This document shows, piece after piece, positions 25,251 through 35,000 of a stretch of DNA of 39,029 nucleotides. The translations under genes were made by a program, and so were the position numbers. The notes beneath the pieces were generated by a model, which worked only from the letters and a program-made list of their open reading frames with translations, was not told the origin of the DNA and made no database searches. Source of the DNA: Chlamydia sp. 17-3921 (GTDB taxonomy: Bacteria; Chlamydiota; Chlamydiia; Chlamydiales; Chlamydiaceae); contig NZ_CACSHH010000001.1 of the NCBI RefSeq assembly GCF_902705545.1, positions 1 to 39,029 on the forward strand, written 5' to 3'. The number at the start of each line of letters is the position of its first letter. Position 1 is the first letter of the stretch.

Positions 25251-25733
25251 ATGTCAACGACTACTCCTATAACAACCGCAACAAGGGAAATAACACAACC
25301 CCTTGCTCCATTACCCTCACTGAATACACCTCCAGTTGGAGCTTTGCTTTTTAGCATTTACGAACTACTTTTACAAGCTATTGAAATACGACAAAAAACA
25401 GTTCTGACTCAATCGCAACAATTAAACGACAATACTAATATTCAACAACAATTAAACCAAGAAACTAATCAAATCAAGTTCGCTGTAGTAAACTCTGGAG
25501 CAAAAGAAGACGAAATTACTCGTGTACAAAATCAAAACCAAAACTACTCTGCACAAAGATCTAACATTCAAGACGAACTTGTTACAACAAGACAAAACGG
25601 ACAAGTAGTCCTCTCACATGCTTCTACAAATATTAACATTATTCAGCAACTCGCCTCTCAAGACTCCACATTCTTAAAAACAATAAATTCTATTGGAAGC
25701 ACAGTTAATCAACTTAACAAACCTTTAGGTTAA
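25251..25733 (+). CDS. Gln/Asn-rich helical protein, CT849-like
   Basis: The first of three consecutive, similarly sized proteins (160 residues). After a Thr/Pro-rich N-terminus of about 35 residues and a short hydrophobic stretch (GALLFSIYELLLQAIEIR), the rest is predicted helical and Gln/Asn-rich. Peptides resembling the two following proteins are NTNIQQQLNQ, NQNQNYSAQRSNIQDEL and NINIIQQLA. No Sec signal is seen; the Thr-rich start is compatible with T3S. The upstream 100 bases are very A+T-rich and likely hold a promoter that I cannot define. It corresponds by order to C. trachomatis CT849; function unknown. Confidence 0.72.
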   Translation: MSTTTPITTATREITQPLAPLPSLNTPPVGALLFSIYELLLQAIEIRQKTVLTQSQQLNDNTNIQQQLNQETNQIKFAVVNSGAKEDEITRVQNQNQNYSAQRSNIQDELVTTRQNGQVVLSHASTNINIIQQLASQDSTFLKTINSIGSTVNQLNKPLG

Positions 25734-25761
25734 CCAAAAAAACCAGAGAGTTTATAAAATT

Positions 25762-26280
25762 ATGTGGACAGAACCTTTTTCTCCTCGTAAATATTTACAT
25801 GCAGCTATAGAAGTACCTGAAGCAACCATTACAGGGGGTGTTAATACAACTACGGCAGACGAAATCATTGCAAAATTTGCAAAAGATTCTAACCCTCTGA
25901 TTGTCACTGTATACTACGTTTATCAATCCGTATTAGTAGCTCAAGACAACCTAGCTATCATCGCGCAAGAACTTCAAGCCAATGCTTCAGCACAAACTTA
26001 CTTGAACAATCAAGAAGCTCTATATCAATATGTCACAATCCCTAAAAATAAACTTAAAGATAACTCTTCATCCTACTTGCAAAACATACAAGCTCAAAAC
26101 CAAGCTGTGGGGGCTTCTCGACAAGCTTTACAAAATCAAATCTCAGGATTAGGAAACAGTGCTCAAGTAATTTCCAGTAACCTCAACACAAATAACAACA
26201 TTATCCAACAATCTCTACAGGTAGGGCAAGCCTTAGTTCAAACCTTCTCTCAAATTGTAAGTTTAATAGCTAACATTTAA
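25762..26280 (+). CDS. Gln/Asn-rich helical protein, CT848-like
   Basis: The second of the trio (172 residues), 28 bases after the first. Following a 40-residue leader is a weakly hydrophobic segment (PLIVTVYYVYQSVLVAQ), then helical Gln/Asn/Ser-rich sequence with YLQNIQAQNQAVGASRQAL and NTNNNIIQQSLQ, matching in spacing the equivalent peptides of its neighbours. There is no signal peptide or enzymatic motif. It corresponds by order to C. trachomatis CT848. Paralogy with the two flanking genes is my inference from shared pattern and length. Confidence 0.72.
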   Translation: MWTEPFSPRKYLHAAIEVPEATITGGVNTTTADEIIAKFAKDSNPLIVTVYYVYQSVLVAQDNLAIIAQELQANASAQTYLNNQEALYQYVTIPKNKLKDNSSSYLQNIQAQNQAVGASRQALQNQISGLGNSAQVISSNLNTNNNIIQQSLQVGQALVQTFSQIVSLIANI

Positions 26281-26296
26281 AAATAAAGGACAACTC

Positions 26297-26818
26297 ATGA
26301 CTGTAATGCCTCTCAACACACACTCAGAAATTACTACAATAATTCCTAATTCTACAAAAATCATATCAGACTCCATTACTATAAATAAAAAGTCTGCTAT
26401 GCACTTTTGTATTGCAGTCATGCTTCAATTAGCCACATCTACTACAGAGTTCAGTAAATCTATCATGGCAGTTCTTCAAGACAATACTTCAATACAACAA
26501 CAGAAAACTAAAGAACTGATCAGTATTCCTTTACTTAAAGTTCCTGATCTTAAGCCAAAATCAGGAAGTAAAAAAGATGAATACACAAACCAAAATGAAA
26601 TACAAGCATACCAAAGTTCAAACCAACAAATCACAGCAAACAGACAACTCATACAACAAGAATTGTCTGCAGCACAACAAAGAGCTCAAGCTAATCAAAA
26701 AGCCGTAAACGCAACTTCTACAGAAGCCATGCAAATTCTCCAAGCAACGCAATCTCTTTTATCAAGCTTGGCTGAATACACTGATAAAGCAAACTTAAGA
26801 GGTGGCTCTGCAGATTAA
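26297..26818 (+). CDS. Gln-rich helical protein, CT847-like candidate T3S effector
   Basis: The third of the trio (173 residues), 16 bases after the second. It has a Thr/Ile-rich N-terminus of about 30 residues, a mildly hydrophobic segment (MHFCIAVMLQLATSTT), then helices with NTSIQQQKTKEL and YQSSNQQITANRQLIQQEL like its neighbours. It corresponds by order to C. trachomatis CT847, which I recall as a T3S substrate reported to bind host GCIP. Whether this ortholog does the same cannot be read from the sequence. Confidence 0.72.
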   Translation: MTVMPLNTHSEITTIIPNSTKIISDSITINKKSAMHFCIAVMLQLATSTTEFSKSIMAVLQDNTSIQQQKTKELISIPLLKVPDLKPKSGSKKDEYTNQNEIQAYQSSNQQITANRQLIQQELSAAQQRAQANQKAVNATSTEAMQILQATQSLLSSLAEYTDKANLRGGSAD

Positions 26819-26892
26819 ATCGTATAAGACTTCTAATAAAACAATCCATCTTCTAGTATAAGAAACTTAGTCCTAAGACAGGAAATATTTTC

Positions 26893-27600
26893 ATGAGGAT
26901 TATTTTCCCTGACAAACGCAACCAACCCCTATTCCTTTGTCGAATTCTCAAACAATTTCCTTTGTTTATTTTTATATCTTCTTGTGTTTCCCCCATACTC
27001 TCTTATACCCTGCATAAACTTCTTGGAGCTCCAAAAATCTTGGAAATATTAGCTCTATCTTCTCAAGGCATACGGAAATGTTACCTGTGGCAATTTGTTA
27101 CCTATCCTTTCCTAACCGCGGATTCGCTATGTATTTATAAAGAACAGTGCTTCGAGGTTACGCAAAGATTCCTCATAAGAAACACTTTAGACTTTATACT
27201 TTTCTATAAAGCTGCGGATCAGCTTATTCGTAAACTTGGAGCATGGAATTTTCTCAAGATCATCTCTGTACAAATTCTCTGTACAGGAGTTGTAATTTGG
27301 GGTTTCATGTTGCTTTTTGGTAACACTCAAGCATTCTTTGGACCAGAGAGTCTTATCTGCACCGTACTACTTATTCGCGTTTTTCTCGATCCAGAAAAGC
27401 GTCTAGGATTTGGCTCCACAATTCTGACTCTATCAAGAAAATGGGGATTTCTTCTTCTATTAGGCTTTTATTTTTGCATATTAATTTTTTCTGGTTCTTA
27501 CTTGATTTTCTTTGGATCTATTTTCTCTCTAGCCCTAGCCCTACTCTTCTGTAAGAAAGAAAAAATTCCTAATCCCTATACCTCTTCTTTACGCTTCTAA
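26893..27600 (+). CDS. Rhomboid-like membrane protein, probably without protease activity
   Basis: The 235-residue polytopic protein has about six hydrophobic segments. The phrase LWQFVTYPFL after a loop is typical of rhomboid and derlin-like proteins. A later GPES followed by a helix would be the site of the rhomboid GxSG motif, but the second Gly is Leu and I see no catalytic His near the expected last helix. It may therefore be a pseudoprotease. The C-terminus is short and basic (CKKEKIPNPY). It corresponds by order to C. trachomatis CT846. Its stop overlaps the convergent small gene by 12 bases. AGGAAA stands upstream of the ATG. Confidence 0.65.
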   Translation: MRIIFPDKRNQPLFLCRILKQFPLFIFISSCVSPILSYTLHKLLGAPKILEILALSSQGIRKCYLWQFVTYPFLTADSLCIYKEQCFEVTQRFLIRNTLDFILFYKAADQLIRKLGAWNFLKIISVQILCTGVVIWGFMLLFGNTQAFFGPESLICTVLLIRVFLDPEKRLGFGSTILTLSRKWGFLLLLGFYFCILIFSGSYLIFFGSIFSLALALLFCKKEKIPNPYTSSLRF

Positions 27601-27828
27601 ATCTTCATCAGAAAAAAAAGCAAGCAGCGCAGCACGAACTTCTCCGATTCCAGATAACACCCCCTCTTCAAAACGAAATCTAGGAGATGTTTCGAGTTCT
27701 AGAAAATCCATAGGCTGTAATAAATCTTCAGAAGTTATATTTGGAATAAGTTCCTCTCCTATTTTCTGAACTTTTTTATATTGATTTTCATAAATTTCAT
27801 TTATCAAACATATAAGTTTATTTTTCAT
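27589..27828 (-). CDS. Small conserved chlamydial protein (CT845-like)
   Basis: The 79-residue acidic protein begins MKNKLICLINEIYENQYKK and ends in FFSDEDLEA. It has no membrane segment or signal peptide. The pattern suggests a helical N-terminus and a central DFLELETSPRFRFEEG strand/turn. It starts inside the 3' end of tadA (11-base overlap), so the two are translationally coupled on one message. It corresponds by order to C. trachomatis CT845; function unknown. Confidence 0.7.
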   Translation of the reverse strand: MKNKLICLINEIYENQYKKVQKIGEELIPNITSEDLLQPMDFLELETSPRFRFEEGVLSGIGEVRAALLAFFSDEDLEA

Positions 27829-28291
27829 TTTTCTTTTTGCGTTTCTCTACAAAAAATTGTTTCATTAAACTTTCAGACTCTTCACGACAAATTCCTGAAC
27901 ATTGTTCTACTGAATGAAATGGATGGTCCTTTGTAAAAACATTTATCCAACTCCCTCCAGCACCTAAACGAAGATCAGGGGCTCCCCAAACAATTCTAGG
28001 AATACGTGCTAACTGAATAGCTCCAGCACACATTAAACAAGGTTCCAAAGTACAGTAAAGAATTGTATCCAGCAAACGCCAATTATTCACTGCCTCTGCC
28101 GCCGCACCTATGCATAAAATTTCTGCATGTGCTGTAGGATCTTGAAGCCTCTCAACAGCGTTATGACCCCGACCAATGATTTTATTATCTTTAACTATTA
28201 CACAGCCTACAGGCACTTCATTTTGCCTATATGCCTTGTGAGCCTCCTTTAAGGCTTCGTTCATAAAAAATAGATTCTTTTCTATACTCAC
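27818..28291 (-). CDS. tadA: tRNA-specific adenosine deaminase
   Basis: TadA deaminates the wobble adenosine (A34) of tRNA-Arg(ACG) to inosine. This 157-residue protein has the zinc deaminase motifs: H55-A-E57 in PTAHAEILC (zinc ligand and proton shuttle) and PCLMC with C85 and C88. The frame begins with GTG (28291). The first ATG would be Met10, but that would cut into helix 1 (FMNEALKEAHKAY), so GTG is preferred. It corresponds to C. trachomatis CT844. The basic C-terminus (KRKKKNEK) runs into the overlapping CT845-like gene. Confidence 0.93.
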   Translation of the reverse strand: MSIEKNLFFMNEALKEAHKAYRQNEVPVGCVIVKDNKIIGRGHNAVERLQDPTAHAEILCIGAAAEAVNNWRLLDTILYCTLEPCLMCAGAIQLARIPRIVWGAPDLRLGAGGSWINVFTKDHPFHSVEQCSGICREESESLMKQFFVEKRKKKNEK

Positions 28292-28470
28292 AATAGCTCT
28301 AAATCACTTTTGAAAAATAAAAACTTTATTCGATTTTCAAATAAATCTAATTAAAAAAATAGTCCCCTGATATCAACAAAAGCTTTTTTATAAAGCATTA
28401 TCAGTGACCTTTACAACTGCAATAGAATTTTATTTATATACAAAAAACTCTTCTCTCTCTTACCAAAAGA

Positions 28471-28499
28471 TGTACATTAACGATCTCCTTAAGTATAAT
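28471..28499 (+). promoter_or_regulatory. Sigma66-type promoter for rpsO-pnp
   Basis: TGTACA (28471-28476, four of six matches) and a perfect TATAAT (28494-28499) stand 17 bases apart. The predicted start at about 28506 leaves a leader of about 30 bases that ends in AAGGAGA (28523-28529), 7 bases before the rpsO ATG. The placement and strong ribosome site make this one of the better promoter calls in the window. Confidence 0.6.
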
Positions 28500-28536
28500 C
28501 TGCTTTTGCGGTAATTTTATTTAAGGAGACATCCAA

Positions 28537-28806
28537 ATGTCTTTGGATAAGGGAACGAAGGAAGAAATCACAAAAAAGTTTCAACTTCACGAAAAAGATA
28601 CAGGATCAGCAGATGTACAAATTGCTATCTTAACTGAACACATTGCAGAACTCAAGGAACACCTTAAAAGATCCCCTAAAGACCAAAACTCTAGGTTATC
28701 TTTACTCAAACTTGTTGGACAAAGAAGAAAACTTTTGGAATATCTTAACTCTACTGATACGGAAAGATACAAAACTTTGATTGCCCGTTTAAATTTGCGT
28801 AAGTAA
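28537..28806 (+). CDS. rpsO: 30S ribosomal protein S15
   Basis: S15 binds 16S rRNA at the central domain three-way junction early in 30S assembly. At 89 residues it has the standard length. Conserved segments are [45 protein letters not shown] (split here: first half [10 protein letters not shown], second half [12 protein letters not shown]) and [15 protein letters not shown] at the end. It is followed 38 bases later by pnp on the same strand, the arrangement also seen in many bacteria. In E. coli S15 represses its own translation; nothing in the short leader here shows the same pseudoknot clearly. Confidence 0.98.
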   Translation: MSLDKGTKEEITKKFQLHEKDTGSADVQIAILTEHIAELKEHLKRSPKDQNSRLSLLKLVGQRRKLLEYLNSTDTERYKTLIARLNLRK

Positions 28807-28844
28807 TTTTCTCTTTCCTAAATCAAAAATCTAGGGAGACCTTC

Positions 28845-30926
28845 ATGACTTTTGAAATAATTTCTATCACTCTCGAAGAAGGTAGAACACTGATATTTGA
28901 AACAGGGAAAGTTGCAAGACAGGCGGGCGGCGCCATAGTTGTCCGTTCAAAAGACACTCTAGTCTTTTCTTCTGTATGTGCGGCAAATCTTAATGAAATG
29001 CTGGACTTTCTTCCTTTTCGAGTAGACTATCAAGAAAAATTTTCCTCTACAGGAAAGACTTTAGGAGGTTTCATCAAAAGAGAGGGACGGCCATCAGAAA
29101 AAGAAATTCTTGTTTCTCGTCTTATAGACCGCTCCTTGCGTCCCTCTCTCCCAAATCGACTCGCACAAGATATTCAAGTGTTGTCTTATGTATGGTCTTA
29201 TGATGGACAGACATTGCCAGACCCTTTAGCTATTTGCGGAGCAGGGGCAGCCATTGCGCTCTCTGATATTCCTCAAAATAATATTGTTGCCGGAGTTCGA
29301 GTTGGTTATGAAAATGGAAAATGGATTGTTAATCCAACAAAAACAGAACTCGATAATTCACCTTTTGACTTAGTTCTAGCAGGAACAGAAAACGCTATTC
29401 TAATGATAGAAGGACATTGCGCTTTCTTCTCAGAAGAGTCGATTTTGGAAGCTATAGAATTCGGGCATAAGCACATTATTACTATTTGCAAAGCTCTAAA
29501 AGGTTGGCAAGAAAAAATCGGTAAGCCTAAAAACCTCAAGGCAATTGTCCCTCTTCCAGAAGAAGTTTTAACTGCTATTGAACAACGTGTTCAAAGTCGA
29601 TTAATGACTTTATTTGATGTAGAAGGGAAACAAGCTCTAGAAGCTATCTCTCAAGACTTAGAACAAGAAATTCTAAATGAGTTTAAGCAAGAAAATGAAA
29701 TTTTCTCGACCTCTAACATTCAATCTGCTTTTAAAACTCTTAAATCAAACGCAATGCGAACCCTTATTCGAGAGCGTAAAGTTCGAGCAGATAAACGCTC
29801 TTTAACAACAGTTCGCCCTATAAGTATTGAAACATCTTTTCTCCCAAGGACCCACGGAAGTTGTCTATTTACCAGAGGAGAGACTCAAACAGTTGCAGTT
29901 TGTACTTTAGGAAATGAGACTATGGCTCAACGTTATGAAAACTTAAACGGTGAAGGAGCCTCTAAATTTTATTTACAATATTCTTTCCCTCCATTCTCTG
30001 TTGGAGAAGTGGGAAGAATTGGATCTCCAGGTAGACGAGAAATTGGTCATGGAAAGCTTGCAGAAAAAGCTTTGCTATACACACTTCCTGATGCCACTCA
30101 ATTTCCCTACACAATTCGCATAGAATCTAATATTACAGAGTCTAACGGGTCTTCATCCATGGCTTCAGTATGCGGAGGATGTTTAGCTCTTATGGATGCT
30201 GGAGTTCCTATCAAAACTCCTATTGCAGGAATTGCTATGGGATTAATTTTGGATGACAAAGAGGCTATAATTCTATCAGATATTTCCGGACTTGAGGATC
30301 ATCTTGGTGATATGGACTTTAAAGTTGCAGGAGATACTAAAGGAATCACAGCATTTCAAATGGACATTAAGGTAGAAGGTATTACCTTAGACATTATGAA
30401 AAATGCTTTAATGCAAGCAAAAGAAAGTCGTCAAGAAATTTTACGCATCATGCACGAAAACTTAGCAGCTCCTAAATCTAATTTATCTCAGTATGCACCG
30501 CGTATTGAAACTATGCAAATCAAGCCTTCAAAAATAGCAATCGTCATTGGGCCTGGAGGCAAGCAAATCCGTCAAATTATTGAAGAAACAGGCGTACAAA
30601 TAGATATTAACGATCTCGGAGTTGTTAGTATTTCAGCAACTTCTCCAGAAGCTATAGACAAAGCTAAGAAAATTATAGAAGGCTTAGTTGGCGAAGTTGA
30701 AGTCGGAAAAATATACAAAGGACGTATAGTTTCTATAGTACCATTTGGAGCTTTTATAGAAATCTTACCTGGGAAAGAAGGCTTATGTCATATCTCTGAA
30801 TTCTCAAAGCAACGTATAGAAAGTGTTGCGGATCTATTTAAAGAAGGTGACATTATTGACGTGAAGTTATTAAACGTGAATGAAAAAGGTCAACTCAAAC
30901 TAAGTCACAAAGCAGTTCTAGATTAA
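28845..30926 (+). CDS. pnp: Polyribonucleotide nucleotidyltransferase
   Basis: PNPase degrades RNA 3' to 5' by phosphorolysis and works as a ring-shaped trimer. This 693-residue protein has two RNase PH domains (about 10-220 and 310-545), a helical linker, a KH domain (about 555-615, with GPGGKQIRQI) and an S1 domain (about 620-693, with GAFIEILPGKEGLCHISEF). The second RNase PH core carries the active-site segments RREIGHGKLAEKAL and GDMDFKVAG. Length is normal for the family. It is co-transcribed with rpsO; a hairpin with a T-run follows the stop. It corresponds to C. trachomatis CT842. Confidence 0.97.
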   Translation: MTFEIISITLEEGRTLIFETGKVARQAGGAIVVRSKDTLVFSSVCAANLNEMLDFLPFRVDYQEKFSSTGKTLGGFIKREGRPSEKEILVSRLIDRSLRPSLPNRLAQDIQVLSYVWSYDGQTLPDPLAICGAGAAIALSDIPQNNIVAGVRVGYENGKWIVNPTKTELDNSPFDLVLAGTENAILMIEGHCAFFSEESILEAIEFGHKHIITICKALKGWQEKIGKPKNLKAIVPLPEEVLTAIEQRVQSRLMTLFDVEGKQALEAISQDLEQEILNEFKQENEIFSTSNIQSAFKTLKSNAMRTLIRERKVRADKRSLTTVRPISIETSFLPRTHGSCLFTRGETQTVAVCTLGNETMAQRYENLNGEGASKFYLQYSFPPFSVGEVGRIGSPGRREIGHGKLAEKALLYTLPDATQFPYTIRIESNITESNGSSSMASVCGGCLALMDAGVPIKTPIAGIAMGLILDDKEAIILSDISGLEDHLGDMDFKVAGDTKGITAFQMDIKVEGITLDIMKNALMQAKESRQEILRIMHENLAAPKSNLSQYAPRIETMQIKPSKIAIVIGPGGKQIRQIIEETGVQIDINDLGVVSISATSPEAIDKAKKIIEGLVGEVEVGKIYKGRIVSIVPFGAFIEILPGKEGLCHISEFSKQRIESVADLFKEGDIIDVKLLNVNEKGQLKLSHKAVLD

Positions 30927-30963
30927 AACAAAGCTTTTATTTTGAAGTTTTAAAAGAGACAAG

Positions 30964-30992
30964 AAGAGCTAAAATTATTTAGCTCTTTTTTT
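30964..30992 (+). terminator. Rho-independent terminator of rpsO-pnp
   Basis: A perfect 10-base stem (AAGAGCTAAA/TTTAGCTCTT, loop ATTA) is followed directly by a run of T, 37 bases past the pnp stop. The T-run reaches the last codons of convergent ftsH. On the minus strand the hairpin starts inside the ftsH stop region and could serve ftsH too, although the A-run on the other side gives U only after the stem's own Ts. Confidence 0.85.
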
Positions 30993-33726
30993 ATGTCATA
31001 TTTAGACCTAATCCAGGTCCATCTTGTATAGAGTCTTCTTGTGGAGGAGGTGGGGGTAAATCACTAGAAGCTTTTTTAAATAGAGCTCCTTCTTCTTTTA
31101 AGCGAGCTCTTTTCTTCTCTGGATCCCAAGAATGCTCCATGATTTCCTTAACATCTTTAGCGTCTAATGTCTCAAATTCCATAAGCATCTGAGTCATTAG
31201 TTCAACATCTTCTCGATGCTCTCTTATGATTTCCAAGGCACGCTGATATGCCGCATCTAAAAGAGCCCGTAACTCAGTATCTATAGTTTTTGCTGTTTCT
31301 TCAGAGTATGTTTTTTCATAGTAGGATCCATAACCCATGGAGGTATCAGAACGCTCATCATATGCTACAGTTCCTAATTGATCACTCATCCCCCATTCAC
31401 AAATCATACTTCGAACTAATTTTGTTGCCTGAGCAATATCCTGTTGAGCTCCACTAGAAATATCTTCAAGGAAAATTTCTTCAGCAGCACGACCGCCCAT
31501 AAGAACAGCAAGACGATCAAACAACTCTTTCTTCCAATAGCTGAGCTTATTTTTTTCTGGAAGAAAGTGCGTAGCTCCCAAAGACAAGCCTCGAGGAATA
31601 ATAGTAACTTTATCCACAGGATCTCCGTACTTTACAGAGAGTCCAACAACAGCATGACCTGATTCATGGTAGGCAGTAGTCTTGCGCTCTTCAGCATCCA
31701 TCTCAAGACTTCTACGCTCTTTCCCATAAAGAACCTTATCTCGAGCTTCAGCAACATCAACAGCGGTTACAGCAGTACGATCCTTACGGGCAGCAAGCAA
31801 TGCCGACTCATTCAATAAATTTTCTAAATCAGCTCCTGAAGCTCCAGGCGTACTACGAGCAACTGCCATAAGATCTACAGTGGGATCTAGCTTTATTCTT
31901 TTCGCATGTACATTAAGAATTTCAAAACGACCTTTAATATCAGGGAGATTCATAACCACACGACGATCAAAACGACCTGGACGCAATAGAGCTTTATCCA
32001 AGACGTCAGGACGATTTGTAGCAGCCATAAGAATGACGCCCTCATTTGTTCCAAAACCATCCATTTCAACAAGAAGCTGATTTAAAGTTTGCTCACGCTC
32101 ATCATGACCGCCACCTATACCAGCTCCTCGATGACGCCCTACAGCATCAATCTCATCAATAAAAATAATACAGGGAGCATTTCTTTTTGCCTGATCGAAC
32201 ATATCACGAATACGACTTGCTCCAACACCAACGAACATCTCGACAAAATCAGAACCCGCAATAGAGAAAAAAGGCCTATCGGCTTCACCTGAAACAGCCT
32301 TAGCTATTAAAGTTTTTCCTGTTCCTGGAGGTCCGATTAATAAAACGCCTTTTGGGATTCTACCACCAAGACTCGTGAACTTCATGGGGTTTTTCAAAAA
32401 CTCTACAATTTCAATTAATTCTTCTTTAGCCTCTTCTATACCAGCAACATCTGCGAAAGTAACCTTATTTTGTCCTTTCATTAATAGTCTTGCTGGAGAT
32501 TTTCCAAAGGATACAGCAGATCCATTCATCCCTCGTATTTGACGAGAAAAAACAAGATAAACAAAAATAAGCACTAAGATAATGGGTAAAAACGTGAAAA
32601 AGTAACCTAGATAATGTGGTGCAGGTTCTTCACTCTTAAAAGTCTTTTCCAAAACTAGATTACGCGGCTGATCCGGAGCTTTAAATGTTAGTGTTTTATT
32701 AACGTTGAAAGCTGCCCATTCTTCTTTCGCTCCAGCAAACCAATGAGCGAAAATCTCAGGATCTTGTTTTTCTAAAGCCCTAGAAGAAAGTTCCTGGTTA
32801 TTAAAATACCATACAGCTTGGCTTAACTCATTTCGTGTTTTTTCTAGTTGAACTAGATTAATCTGATGAGCTTCTATAAGCTGCTCGTATTTCGTCAATT
32901 CCTCTCGATACAAACGAACAGAACGCAATTGAGAAAATCGTTCTCCTCCTTCAGATAAAACCAAAGACGATGAAACTTTTTCCAACTTAGTAAGAGCTTG
33001 CCCATAAAGAACATAAGCTTGTTCAAAATTTAGATTTTGAGTTAAAGAAAGTTCTACCTGTTGATAAAGCTCTTTCAACTCTCGTTTCAAATTTTCAGAT
33101 CCAATCCCAAGAACTGGAGAAAGAAATTTACCTATCAACTCGTATAAATCGGAACCGAATAATTTCACTCCTTCTTCAGATCTAGAGAGAGAACGATAAC
33201 GCTCTTCTAAAGAACGAAGATTTATGAGCTGATTGCTTACTGGTCCACGAATTATAAAAGGCTCTGAAAAACCAGTTTTTTCTGTCCTTGATGAAATAGT
33301 ATATCCTTGTTCAGGAATCGAATAACCTGAAATAGCAGAAAACCACAAAACAGAACTGTGGACTTCTTTTTCTAAAACATCCAAACTTTTTTCGATTTCT
33401 TGAAGATCAAAAACTTGTCGATGACTTTGATCTATAAGTTCTAAATAACGATAACGTTGTAGAGCTTCTGCAGGTTGAATACTACGAAAACGACCACTAA
33501 AAGATACAAGATTATCATTTAAAGCAATTTTACGACTTTCTTCAGGAACAACCAAACGTAAATTTACTAAGTGTTCCACTTGATGGCTAAAACTTATACG
33601 AGCTTTTTTCCCTACAAGGAAATTTTGAACAGCAACAACACCAAAGACGACACCAATTAAAAGGAAGAAAAAAAAGGGAGGGAAACTTTTTTTTGACTTG
33701 GGCGTCATTTTTTTATCTTTCGACAT
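30991..33726 (-). CDS. ftsH: ATP-dependent zinc metalloprotease FtsH, extended form
   Basis: FtsH is a hexameric inner-membrane AAA+ protease that removes misfolded membrane proteins and selected regulators. This 911-residue protein has a first membrane segment (about 15-38), a long periplasmic domain (about 39-371), a second membrane segment (about 372-394), the AAA+ module with Walker A GPPGTGKT (465-472), Walker [12 protein letters not shown] and SRH motif [20 protein letters not shown], and the zinc protease domain with HESGH (687-691). The C-terminus ends in a Pro-rich tail ([10 protein letters not shown]). E. coli FtsH has 644 residues, so about 250 extra lie mainly in the periplasmic part. 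It corresponds to C. trachomatis CT841, also long. Confidence 0.97.
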   Translation of the reverse strand: MSKDKKMTPKSKKSFPPFFFFLLIGVVFGVVAVQNFLVGKKARISFSHQVEHLVNLRLVVPEESRKIALNDNLVSFSGRFRSIQPAEALQRYRYLELIDQSHRQVFDLQEIEKSLDVLEKEVHSSVLWFSAISGYSIPEQGYTISSRTEKTGFSEPFIIRGPVSNQLINLRSLEERYRSLSRSEEGVKLFGSDLYELIGKFLSPVLGIGSENLKRELKELYQQVELSLTQNLNFEQAYVLYGQALTKLEKVSSSLVLSEGGERFSQLRSVRLYREELTKYEQLIEAHQINLVQLEKTRNELSQAVWYFNNQELSSRALEKQDPEIFAHWFAGAKEEWAAFNVNKTLTFKAPDQPRNLVLEKTFKSEEPAPHYLGYFFTFLPIILVLIFVYLVFSRQIRGMNGSAVSFGKSPARLLMKGQNKVTFADVAGIEEAKEELIEIVEFLKNPMKFTSLGGRIPKGVLLIGPPGTGKTLIAKAVSGEADRPFFSIAGSDFVEMFVGVGASRIRDMFDQAKRNAPCIIFIDEIDAVGRHRGAGIGGGHDEREQTLNQLLVEMDGFGTNEGVILMAATNRPDVLDKALLRPGRFDRRVVMNLPDIKGRFEILNVHAKRIKLDPTVDLMAVARSTPGASGADLENLLNESALLAARKDRTAVTAVDVAEARDKVLYGKERRSLEMDAEERKTTAYHESGHAVVGLSVKYGDPVDKVTIIPRGLSLGATHFLPEKNKLSYWKKELFDRLAVLMGGRAAEEIFLEDISSGAQQDIAQATKLVRSMICEWGMSDQLGTVAYDERSDTSMGYGSYYEKTYSEETAKTIDTELRALLDAAYQRALEIIREHREDVELMTQMLMEFETLDAKDVKEIMEHSWDPEKKRARLKEEGALFKKASSDLPPPPPQEDSIQDGPGLGLNMT

Positions 33727-33916
33727 AAACTTTCACAACTAAGCTAATCAATCAGGTAAGTAATTATTAAATATAGCAAATTTTTATTATTTTGTTTTAT
33801 AAAGCTAAAAAATCAAAATGATATTTCAAAATAAATAAGATGAAGCAACACTAAGACAAAGACCTACTATTTTTCAAATTTTTTAACACATACTAAGCAT
33901 AACAAACATATACTTT

Positions 33917-34879
33917 CTATTGTATCATTACTAGACCAGGTTTCACTATTACAGACTTATCTCGCATACGAAGAACCGCTGACGATCCCTGATATAAATG
34001 ATCGTAAACTGTTTGTAAAAAATGCCTTGATACAGAAACTCCAGAAAAACTAAAAAATTTCTTGCACACCCATTTTGCTAAAAAAGACTGATGTATTAAC
34101 TCTTTAGGAAGAGGAAGTTTTTGCAACTCATTCTCATATATTACTTTTGAGAGAAAAGGCTCCCCTTGCAGCTCCATATATTCTGCAAGTTCCTTAGACT
34201 CCTCAGCTAAAGCAAAAAGAGGAGAGGAAATATTCTTGCCAAAAACTTCCTCAAGCCAAGGGAATATCTTTTTACGCATTCGTGCTCGTAAATAACGTTC
34301 ATCATTGTTCGTTTCATCACGCACATAAGAAACTTTCGCACTTTCTAAGGCTTCTACTAAATAAGCTTTAGAAACATGCAATAAAGGACGCAATAACTGA
34401 ATTCCTTGAAAAAAAGATCTCTCCGCCATCCCCTTAAGATTACTCAAATGTGCTCCCTCTAATAAACGTTTTAAAACTGTTTCTGCTTGATCATCAGCGT
34501 GATGAGCAAGGAAAATCCCTTCAAGATTGTATTGTTGACAAAGTTCATAAAAAAAAACATATCGAAATTTACGAGCAGAATTCTCTGGATCTTTAATTGA
34601 AGAGATTTCTTTTTCTGAAGAGAATCGACGTCCAAAAAAAGGCACGCTCTCTCTTTGACATAATAACTGCAATTCTTCAGCTTCTAAAAAAGAAGAAGTT
34701 CGCCACCCATAATCTACATGTGCTACAGAAAAGCTTACCTTAAAAAACTTAAGCAAATAAAAAAGAAAAAGCGAATCACTACCGCCAGATAGACCTAGAA
34801 GATAATTTTTTTTCATATCTAAGGAAGAAAAAAAAACTTCTAATCGCTTATCATTTTTGAGTGAACAAGAAGCCAACAT
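33917..34879 (-). CDS. tilS: tRNA(Ile)-lysidine synthetase
   Basis: TilS attaches lysine to C34 of the tRNA-Ile with CAU anticodon, changing its identity from Met to Ile decoding of AUA. This 320-residue protein has the N-type PP-loop SGGSDS (31-36), then the family segments VDYGWR, HHADDQAETVLKRL (ATP/substrate region), LRPLL and DETNNDERYLRARMRKKIFP. It lacks most of the C-terminal domains of the longer E. coli protein, as in other chlamydiae. It is divergent from the LptF/LptG genes. A TATAAT -10 box lies at 34906-34901, 22 bases before the ATG, but without a good -35 box. It corresponds to C. trachomatis CT840. Confidence 0.95.
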   Translation of the reverse strand: MLASCSLKNDKRLEVFFSSLDMKKNYLLGLSGGSDSLFLFYLLKFFKVSFSVAHVDYGWRTSSFLEAEELQLLCQRESVPFFGRRFSSEKEISSIKDPENSARKFRYVFFYELCQQYNLEGIFLAHHADDQAETVLKRLLEGAHLSNLKGMAERSFFQGIQLLRPLLHVSKAYLVEALESAKVSYVRDETNNDERYLRARMRKKIFPWLEEVFGKNISSPLFALAEESKELAEYMELQGEPFLSKVIYENELQKLPLPKELIHQSFLAKWVCKKFFSFSGVSVSRHFLQTVYDHLYQGSSAVLRMRDKSVIVKPGLVMIQ

Positions 34880-35000
34880 ATTTCACATCTTATTATATGA
34901 ATTATACGAAACTCGAGAAGAAAGTAGGCTTGAGAATATAAAGAACTCTACTAATTAAAGAGTCTGTTAGCTTTCTCTCAAGATCTAATTCAGGTAAGTT

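Noticed and set aside
28367..28404. Nested dyad (CTGATA...TATCAG around AAAGC/GCTTT) between tadA and rpsO
   Set aside because: Short A/T-rich arms with long loop; it may be chance, and it lies well upstream of the rpsO promoter.
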